Source: DASWHK01 sp036398215
GTDB lineage: Bacteria > Acidobacteriota > UBA890
Assembly: GCA_036398215.1 (NCBI GenBank)
Contig: DASWHK010000102.1
Span: forward strand, 1 to 20,845
DNA length: 20,845 nt
Direction of reading: 5' to 3'
The notes beneath the pieces were generated by a model. That model saw only the letters and a program-made list of their open reading frames with translations. It had not been told where the DNA came from and did not search any database. Positions 15,380-20,845 of this stretch are shown here, piece by piece (the stretch's first letter is position 1; each line of letters starts with the position of its first letter). The position numbers and the translations under genes are program-made.

Positions 15380-16594
15380 TCAGACCCCGCATATGATCAC
15401 CCCGGCGTTGCGCAGCTCCTCGACCGCCGCCTCCGTGTAGCCGTGCGCGAGGAGCACCTCGCGGGTGTGCTCGCCGAGCAACGGCGCGCCGCGCTCGATG
15501 CGGGCCGGGCTGGCGCTGAGCTTGACCGGGAAGCCGAGCGTCTTGACCGGCCCGAGCTTTGAATGGATGACCTCGGTGACCATCTCGCGGGCGAGCGTCT
15601 GTGGATGCTCGAGCATCTCGTTGAGGTCGGCGACCGGGCCCGCCGGCACGCCGGCCGCCGCGAAGCGCTCCAGCCACTCGGCAGTCGGGCGCTCCTTGAA
15701 GACCGGCTCGAGCAGGCTCACGAGCTCCTCGCGATGCGCCATGCGCCCGGCGTTGTCGGCGAAGCGGGCATCGTCGCCGAGCTCGGGCCTCTCGACGATT
15801 GCCGGCAGCTTCTCCCAGGTCGCCTGATTGGAGGCGCCGACATTGAGCCAGCCGTCGGCGGTCGCGAAGGCCTGGTAGGGGGCGCTCAGCGGGTGCGCCG
15901 AGCCCATCGCCACGGGCGACTCGCCGGTCGCCAGCGCGATCGCCGACTGCCAGTAGGTTTGAGTGATGCCGGCCTCGAACAGCGAGGTATCGACCCGCTG
16001 CCCCTCGCCGGTCAGCAGGCGGTGCAGCAGGGCCGCCAGTACCCCCATGGCGCCGAGGATCCCGGCGGTGATGTCGGTCACCGGCACGCCGCACTTCACC
16101 GGCGGCCGCCCCGGCCCCTCGCCGGTCAGGCTCATCAGGCCGCTGTAGCCCTGGGCGATGAGGTCGAAGCCGCCCATGCTCGCGAAGGGACCGGTGCGGC
16201 CGAAGCCGGAGATCTCGCACCACACCAGCCCGGGATTGTCGCGCCGCAAGCTGTCGTAGCCGAGCCCGCGCCGCTCGAGGCTGCCGGTGCGGTAGTTCTC
16301 GACCACGACGTCGGCGGTGCGAATGATCCGCCGCACCAGCGCGATCCCCTCGGGCCGGCCGAGGTCGATGGCGATGCCCCGCTTGCCGCGGTTCAGCATC
16401 ATGAACGCCGCCGCCTCGCCATCGATCGCGGGGGGCACGAACGAGCGCGACGGATCGCCGCCGGGAACGCGCTCGACCTTGACCACGTCGGCGCCGAGGT
16501 CGGCGAGCATCCGGCCGCACACCGGCCCGGCCATGATGTGGCCGAGCTCGATAACCTTGATCCCCTCCAGGGGGGCGGAGCCGGTTTCACTCAA
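15380..16594 (-). CDS. Family III CoA-transferase (CaiB/BaiF)
   Basis: A 404-residue protein from TTG 16594, with AAGGA ten bases upstream; the frame continues to an ATG at 16675, but those 27 residues do not look like the family, which starts shortly before LEGIKVIELGHIMAGP. Marks: NRGKRGIAIDL, VVENYRTGSLERRGLGYDSL, the catalytic aspartate D174 in VPVTDITAGI, GEGQRVDTSLFEA, and the C-terminal GAPLLGEHTREVL. Family members move CoA between acyl-CoA and a carboxylate through an aspartyl-CoA thioester. The nearby TRAP transporter and hydratase-family gene suggest it activates an imported organic acid. Substrate specificity (formyl, carnitine, succinyl, arylic) cannot be told. Confidence 0.94.
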   Translation of the reverse strand: MSETGSAPLEGIKVIELGHIMAGPVCGRMLADLGADVVKVERVPGGDPSRSFVPPAIDGEAAAFMMLNRGKRGIAIDLGRPEGIALVRRIIRTADVVVENYRTGSLERRGLGYDSLRRDNPGLVWCEISGFGRTGPFASMGGFDLIAQGYSGLMSLTGEGPGRPPVKCGVPVTDITAGILGAMGVLAALLHRLLTGEGQRVDTSLFEAGITQTYWQSAIALATGESPVAMGSAHPLSAPYQAFATADGWLNVGASNQATWEKLPAIVERPELGDDARFADNAGRMAHREELVSLLEPVFKERPTAEWLERFAAAGVPAGPVADLNEMLEHPQTLAREMVTEVIHSKLGPVKTLGFPVKLSASPARIERGAPLLGEHTREVLLAHGYTEAAVEELRNAGVIICGV

Positions 16595-16707
16595 ATGCCA
16601 ATTGTCCTTACGCCCTCGACTCCGTAATCTGCTTGCATGAGAGCTGTCCGCCTCCTCGCTGCTTCCCGTCGTCATCGGGCATCATACGGTGCCTCCGCTT
16701 GAGCCGC

Positions 16708-17121
16708 TCAGCGGATGAGCGTAAACGCTTGGTCGCGCTTGGGACCGTAGCGGAAGACGGCGAAATCGTCGTCGAAGGCGGCCGCTCGCTGCAGGCCCAG
16801 ACGCTGCATCACTGCGAAGCTGGTGCGGTCGATGATCGAGAAGTCCTGATCCGGGAAGGCTTCACCGGTCGCCCAAGCGCTTTCGAGATCGGCGGTCGTG
16901 ACCGCTTCGATGGCTGCGACTCCGCTCCGCAATCCATCCCAGAACCTCTCCGCGGCGTGGCGGCCGAGGCGGTGACGAAGCAGCAACCAGGTCTCGACGA
17001 GGACGTGATCCGTCGTCACCAAGGGGTCGCCCGCAGCCAGGATTTCCTTGGCGCGCTCGTTGCTGGAGTCTCCGCGGTCGGCCGCGGCGTACCAGACCGA
17101 CGTATCGACGAACAGACTCAC
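16708..17121 (-). CDS. vapC: VapC-like PIN-domain toxin (second pair)
   Basis: A 137-residue PIN protein; GTG 17121 overlaps the antitoxin stop (GTGA). Metal ligands: D6 in LFVDTSVWYAAAD, E43 in HVLVETWLLL, D98 in DFSIIDRTSFAVM and an acidic cluster at 117-119 (AFDDDFAVFRYG). This is the classic PIN layout of predicted RNA-cleaving VapC toxins, from a subgroup different from that of the 13851 gene. Its antitoxin is a ribbon-helix-helix protein. The pair lies between the hydratase-family and CoA-transferase genes and is probably an insertion into that catabolic cluster. Confidence 0.92.
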   Translation of the reverse strand: MSLFVDTSVWYAAADRGDSSNERAKEILAAGDPLVTTDHVLVETWLLLRHRLGRHAAERFWDGLRSGVAAIEAVTTADLESAWATGEAFPDQDFSIIDRTSFAVMQRLGLQRAAAFDDDFAVFRYGPKRDQAFTLIR

Positions 17122-17366
17122 TCGCCGAGACCGCGCTCGGCGGATACGGCTCGTCCCACGAGGACATCCTTGTCCCGGGCGATGTCGGTGTTACACGAGG
17201 TGCCGAGATCGAAGACGAGGGAAGGATCCGCGTCCCGGGATGGGGTCTCGAGATCTCGGGCCACCAAGCCGCGGATGTATTGTGCGAAGGAAATACCGAG
17301 CTCGGAGGCGCGCTTACGAGCGCGACGCTTCGTTTCGAGGTCAATGGAAATCTGGGTGCGAGACAT
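17118..17366 (-). CDS. Ribbon-helix-helix antitoxin (VapB-like)
   Basis: An 82-residue protein from ATG 17366 (a second ATG at 17369 is equally placed). The first 45 residues, SRTQISIDLETKRRARKRAS then ELGISFAQYIRGLVARDLET, form a ribbon-helix-helix DNA-binding domain. The rest (PSLVFDLGTSCNTDIARDKD) is the toxin-binding tail. The frame is open to 17498, but that extension is the antisense of the neighbouring gene's end. A perfect palindrome overlaps the start codons and may be its operator. Translationally coupled to the PIN toxin. Confidence 0.88.
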   Translation of the reverse strand: MSRTQISIDLETKRRARKRASELGISFAQYIRGLVARDLETPSRDADPSLVFDLGTSCNTDIARDKDVLVGRAVSAERGLGE

Positions 17367-17367
17367 C

Positions 17368-17383
17368 ATGATGGTGGCATCAT
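17368..17383. promoter_or_regulatory. ATGATG-GTGG-CATCAT palindrome at the antitoxin start
   Basis: Perfect 6-bp arms with a 4-bp spacer sit right upstream of ATG 17366. Ribbon-helix-helix antitoxins commonly bind short palindromes at their own promoter, so this is a candidate operator. No clear -35/-10 was found. Confidence 0.4.
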
Positions 17384-17415
17384 AGCATCCTTCTGTCGCT
17401 GTGCTCCGATGTCGC

Positions 17416-18201
17416 TCAGTCGCCCTCGAACTCCGGCTCCTTCTTGTCGAGGAAGGCGCGGTAGCCGCGGCGGAAGTCGTCGGTGCCGAAGGCGGCATAG
17501 CCCTCGCTGAGCTCCTCGTCGGTGAGCGGCGCCGGATCGGCGAGGCGGCGGATGAACTGCTTGTGCCAGCGGTTCACGAGAGGGGCGCCGGCGGCGATCC
17601 GGCGCGCCAGCGCGTAGGTCTCCTCCTCGACGCGATCGTCGGCGACGACGCGGTTGATGAGGCCCATCGCGGCGGCGCGCTCGGCGGCGAAGATCTCGCC
17701 GGAAAAGAGGATGTCCTTGGCGGCCGGCGGGCCGACCACGCCGAGCAGGGCGCGCAGCTCGGCGTAGGCCATCGTCAGGCCGAGGCGGTTGATCGGGATG
17801 CCGAAGCGGCTCGACGCGCCGCAGATGCGCAGGTCGCAGGCGCAGGCCAGCTCCAGGCCGCCACCGACGCAGGCGCCCTCGATGAGGGCGACCACCGGGT
17901 GCCGGCAGGCCGCCACCGCCGTCATCGCCCCGTCGACCACCGCGCCGTAGCGGACCGCCTGCTCGACATCGCGCCGCTCGCTCTCGAACTCGGAGATGTC
18001 GGCGCCGGCACCGAAGGCCCGGCCGCCGGCGCCGCGAACGACGACACAGCGCAGGGCCTTGTCGCCGTCGAGCTCGCGAAAGACTTCGCCAAGCCGACGC
18101 CACGCCGCCAGGTTCAGGGCGTTGCGCTTCTCCGGGCGGTTCAGCGTGACCGTGGCGACGTCGCCGTCGCGGGCGACGAGAACGGGGTCAGACATGGGCA
18201 C
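17416..18201 (-). CDS. Enoyl-CoA hydratase/isomerase-family protein
   Basis: A 261-residue crotonase-fold protein. GTG 18201 has GAGG 7 nt upstream; ATG 18195 is the alternative. Features: TLNRPEKRNALN, the oxyanion-hole and CoA-binding AFGAGADISEF (63-72), and CVGGGLELACACDLRI with E117, the equivalent of the first catalytic Glu of hydratases. The second Glu, in the usual PExxxG segment, is replaced: here it reads GIPINRLGLTM. This makes a straight hydratase less certain; isomerase, hydrolase or other crotonase chemistry is possible. It follows the TRAP permease by 66 bp on the same strand and is probably part of the same catabolic unit as the CoA-transferase. Confidence 0.93.
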   Translation of the reverse strand: MPMSDPVLVARDGDVATVTLNRPEKRNALNLAAWRRLGEVFRELDGDKALRCVVVRGAGGRAFGAGADISEFESERRDVEQAVRYGAVVDGAMTAVAACRHPVVALIEGACVGGGLELACACDLRICGASSRFGIPINRLGLTMAYAELRALLGVVGPPAAKDILFSGEIFAAERAAAMGLINRVVADDRVEEETYALARRIAAGAPLVNRWHKQFIRRLADPAPLTDEELSEGYAAFGTDDFRRGYRAFLDKKEPEFEGD

Positions 18202-18267
18202 TAGTTGGCCTCAACGAGGTCGCCTCCGGTGGAAAACAGGCAGAGGAAACGCGCAACGCGGAAGGAA

Positions 18268-19551
18268 TCACCGGTAGAACAGGTTCACTAGGCTCATCGG
18301 AATGGCCGGCACGTAGGTTACCAGCAGCAGGACGACCAGCAGGACGGCGACGAAGCGGACGTTGACCTTGCTGACCTCCCAGATGTCGGCCTTGGCCACC
18401 GAGCAGGCGGTGACCAGGACGCTGGCGACCGGCGGGGTCTGCTGGCCGATGCCGAGGTTCAGGGTGACGACGAGGCCGAAGTGGACGGGGTCGACGCCGA
18501 CCGCGTTGACCAGCGGCATGACGATCGGCACCACCAGGATGATCGCCGCCGCCGAGTGCAGGAACAGCCCGATGATCAGGAAGAAGACGTTGAGCAGGGC
18601 GAGGATCATGTAGGGATTGGCGGTGAGATCGATCATTGCCTGCGCCAGCCGCTGCGGCACCTGGGTCTCGGTGAGGTAGTTGCCGAGCAGCGCTGAAGTG
18701 GCGACCAGGAGCATCACCACGGCGGTCTGGATGCCCCCTTCCAGCACCGCCGCGCGCAGGTGGCGGAGGTCCAGCTCGCGATAGACGACGCCGCCGATCA
18801 GCAGCGCCGCCACCACGGCGAGCCCGGCGCCCTCGGTGGCCGTCACCCAGCCGCTGAAGATGCCGCCGAGGATGATCAAGGGCAGCAGCAGGGCCCAGGC
18901 GGCCTCCTTGAACGTCCTTGCAACGCGGGCGAGCTGGAAGACTTCCTCGACCGGATAGCCGTGGCGGACCGCCATGCCGTAGGCGACGCCCATCATGAGG
19001 GCGCCGCCGAGGATCCCGGGGATGATGCCGGCGACGAACACCTCGACGACCGAGCTCCCCGACATCACCGCGTAGAGGATCATCGGGATCGACGGCGGGA
19101 TGATCACCGCCAGCGTCGCCGACGACGAGGTGACGGCGGCGGCGAACTCCTTCGGGTAGCCCTTGCGCTCCATCGCCGGGATCAGGATCGAGCCCAGCGC
19201 CGCGACGTCGGCGACCGCCGACCCTGAGATCTCGGCGAAGAACAGCGAGGCACCGATGCTGACCATTGCCAGCCCGCCGCGCACGAAGCCGAACAGCGCC
19301 GAGGCCAGAGCGATCAGCCGCTGCGAGATCCCCGAGGCGTTCATGATCGCGCCCGCCAGGATGAACAGCGGGATGGCGATCAGCGGGAAGCTGGTGGCGC
19401 CGTCGAACAGGATCAGCGCGGCGTTGGGGACCACCGCCGCCCCCGAGGTCGCCACCATCGCGGCGAGCGCCACGATGCCCAACGCCACGGCGATCGGCAC
19501 GTCGAGCAGGACGAGCGCCACGAGGCCGAGAAGCATCAATGCCAGGGTCAC
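18268..19551 (-). CDS. dctM: TRAP transporter large permease subunit (DctM)
   Basis: A 427-residue, highly hydrophobic protein of normal family length, starting at GTG 19551, which overlaps the DctQ stop (GTGA). Signatures: LLDVPIAVALGIVALAAM, FILAGAIMNASGISQRLIAL, FFAEISGSAVADVAALGSIL and the IPPSIPMILYAVMSG loop, then LNLGIGQQTPPVASVLVTAC near the end. It is the channel subunit that imports a carboxylate with sodium or protons using the soluble binding protein. The strict DctQ-DctM overlap and the DctP gene upstream show a complete three-gene system. The transported compound is not evident. Confidence 0.95.
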   Translation of the reverse strand: MTLALMLLGLVALVLLDVPIAVALGIVALAAMVATSGAAVVPNAALILFDGATSFPLIAIPLFILAGAIMNASGISQRLIALASALFGFVRGGLAMVSIGASLFFAEISGSAVADVAALGSILIPAMERKGYPKEFAAAVTSSSATLAVIIPPSIPMILYAVMSGSSVVEVFVAGIIPGILGGALMMGVAYGMAVRHGYPVEEVFQLARVARTFKEAAWALLLPLIILGGIFSGWVTATEGAGLAVVAALLIGGVVYRELDLRHLRAAVLEGGIQTAVVMLLVATSALLGNYLTETQVPQRLAQAMIDLTANPYMILALLNVFFLIIGLFLHSAAAIILVVPIVMPLVNAVGVDPVHFGLVVTLNLGIGQQTPPVASVLVTACSVAKADIWEVSKVNVRFVAVLLVVLLLVTYVPAIPMSLVNLFYR

Positions 19552-20078
19552 GGCCGATCCTCCGTGGTCGTGCCGGTCGCCGCCGCCGGCGTGAGGACGG
19601 TGTCGGGCTCCCCGCGAAGCCGGTCTCCGACGGTGCTCAGCTCGGCGAGCACGAACAGCAGCGCGCCGATCGGGATCACCGAGTGCGCCACCGCTGTCGG
19701 AATCGACGGCATGCTGACCAGGTAGGTGCCGATGAGCACCTGCTGGACTCGCAGGCCGGCCCCGGCAAGCACCAGAAAGAAGCCGACGACGCAGACCTCG
19801 CGGACCAACACGACCGCCTTGCGAGGGCCCGGCGCCAACCCGGCGACGAGCTTCGGAAAGCCGATGTGGGCGTGCTCGAGCGCCGCCAGGCAGGCGCCGT
19901 AGAAGGTCAGCCAGGCGAGCAGGATCGAGGCCGCCTCGTCGTACCAGACCAGCGCCGCCCCGGCCTTGCGGAAGCCGACGCCGACGACCACGACGACCGC
20001 CAGCGCCGTCATCAGCACGAGCACGACGACCTGAAGGAGCTGTCTCAGCCGCCGCCGGAAGTCCGCCCGCCCGCGCAT
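19548..20078 (-). CDS. dctQ: TRAP transporter small permease subunit (DctQ)
   Basis: A 176-residue membrane protein with four helices. ATG 20078 has GAGG six bases upstream. Helix 1 is QLLQVVVLVLMTALAVVVVV. The family motif is WYDEAASILLAWLTFYGACL, followed by EHAHIGFPKL. The C-terminal ~25 residues (GEPDTVLTPAAATGTTTEDR) are a hydrophilic tail. It anchors the DctM channel and is coupled to it by a 4-bp overlap. Confidence 0.94.
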   Translation of the reverse strand: MRGRADFRRRLRQLLQVVVLVLMTALAVVVVVGVGFRKAGAALVWYDEAASILLAWLTFYGACLAALEHAHIGFPKLVAGLAPGPRKAVVLVREVCVVGFFLVLAGAGLRVQQVLIGTYLVSMPSIPTAVAHSVIPIGALLFVLAELSTVGDRLRGEPDTVLTPAAATGTTTEDRP

Positions 20079-20131
20079 ATCAGGCCTCAGGGGTCGTCGA
20101 AGCCGCGTCGAACGGCTTCGATGCCCAATGA

Positions 20132-20251
20132 CTACTCGGTCGGGTGTTCACCGGCTCGGCTCGATCGATCGCCGAGCAGCAGCGCCGTCTGTTGAAACGC
20201 CATCGGCGTGAACTGCAGCAGGCAACGAAACGCTTGCTCGTTGGCGATCAT
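20132..20251 (-). other. Possible 39-codon ORF between dctP and dctQ
   Basis: The frame that follows the DctP stop stays open for 50 more codons, to TAG 20132. It reads WVEFSCAQQI, then LMIANEQAFRCLLQFTPMAF and QQTALLLGDR, with GC-rich third positions as in a real gene. An ATG at 20251 would give 39 residues. There is no clear ribosome site. It may be a fragment, a small protein or a readthrough extension of DctP. I do not recognise it. Confidence 0.25.
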
Positions 20252-20284
20252 CAGGATCTGCTGGGCGCAGGAAAACTCGACCCA

Positions 20285-20845
20285 TCAGCGACCGCCGCCG
20301 GCGGGCGGCGCCGCCAGCGCCCGGGCCCGCTCGGCCAGCTCGCCGCCGCCGGCAACGTCGCGGCCGAACTCGTCGTAGATGGGCCGCGATGCCTCCAGGA
20401 AGCTGGCGCGATCGATCTCGTTGATCTGCACCCCGGCCTCTCGCAGGGCGTCGAGCAGCTCGCTGTCGAGGCGGGCGCCGGTCTCGTAGACGAACGCCTG
20501 GGTGTCGCGCGCCGCCTCCTCGAGAACGGCGCGGACGTCCTCGGGCAGCCGGCTCCAGCGCGTCGTGCCGGCGGCGACGAAGGCCGGCGTGTAGACGTGG
20601 CCGGTGAGCGACAGGTAGTCCTGCACCTCCTGGAACCGGGAGGCATGGATCTGCGCGAAGGGGTTCTCCTGCCCGTCCATGACCCCGGTCTGCAGGGCGA
20701 CGAAGACCTCGGAGAGCGCCATCGGCGTCGGGTTGGCGCCGAAGCTCTGGAACATGCGCACCCGCCAGACGCCGCGCGGCGTGCGCAGCTTGATGCCGCG
20801 CAGGTCGGCGGGCGTGACGATCGGCCGCACGTTGTTGGTGACGTG
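20285..20845 (-). CDS. dctP: TRAP transporter substrate-binding protein (DctP), C-terminal part
   Basis: The last 186 residues of a periplasmic binding protein; the N-terminus lies beyond the right edge. The frame is open to the edge (HVTNNVRPIVTPADLRGIKL). Family marks: LRGIKLRTPRG, where the conserved Arg normally grips the substrate carboxylate; GANPTPMALSEVFVALQTG then VMDGQENPFAQI, the most conserved DctP motif; and YLSLTGHVYTPAFVAAG. The C-terminal helices end in a Gly/Pro-rich tail (AAPPAGGGR). Its presence upstream of dctQM completes the transporter and orients transcription leftward. Confidence 0.94.
   Translation of the reverse strand, partial: HVTNNVRPIVTPADLRGIKLRTPRGVWRVRMFQSFGANPTPMALSEVFVALQTGVMDGQENPFAQIHASRFQEVQDYLSLTGHVYTPAFVAAGTTRWSRLPEDVRAVLEEAARDTQAFVYETGARLDSELLDALREAGVQINEIDRASFLEASRPIYDEFGRDVAGGGELAERARALAAPPAGGGR

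Noticed and set aside
15243..16520. 425-codon frame overlapping the CoA-transferase gene on the same strand
   Set aside because: It is an Arg-rich shadow frame; the CoA-transferase frame carries all family motifs.

Overview
The window is a GC-rich bacterial chromosomal segment in which nearly every gene lies on the minus strand. The best clue to the host is the combination of two very large MacB/FtsX-type permeases of the ADOP class, each next to a small PadR regulator, with a Ser/Thr kinase carrying a C-terminal PD40 beta-propeller. This combination is typical of Acidobacteriota and some neighbouring phyla. The assignment is an inference, since there is no rRNA or other marker gene here.

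Left part (1-5,700): a Ser/Thr protein kinase cut by the left edge; a HTH protein (2264-2809) divergent from a large unrecognised protein (3094-4557), with a perfect palindrome between them; then a damaged locus. There, a fragment resembling the C-terminus of an IS91-type transposase abuts the broken 3' end of a nucleotidyltransferase-like gene, whose upstream partner is a HTH protein. That pair is preceded by three 16-bp operator-like repeats at exactly 29-bp intervals.

Middle (5,700-13,700): two PadR/ADOP modules in opposite gene order (padR then permease at 8815-5740; permease then padR at 13631-10650), separated by a DUF4143 AAA ATPase. Regulatory DNA here is unusually readable: a nested ATGT-N8-ACAT PadR-type operator, 11-bp direct repeats around a promoter, a duplicated ribosome binding site, a 17-bp tandem repeat and a short fossil of an ECF sigma factor.

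Right part (13,800-20,845): three toxin-antitoxin pairs (Phd/PIN, ParDE, RHH/PIN) interspersed with a catabolic set read leftward: a TRAP transporter (DctP partial, DctQ, DctM), an enoyl-CoA hydratase-family protein and a family III CoA-transferase. The likely theme is uptake of an organic acid followed by CoA activation and acyl-CoA chemistry. The substrate cannot be read from the sequence. One toxin-antitoxin pair separates the hydratase-like gene from the CoA-transferase gene.

No rRNA, tRNA, CRISPR array or complete insertion sequence was seen.
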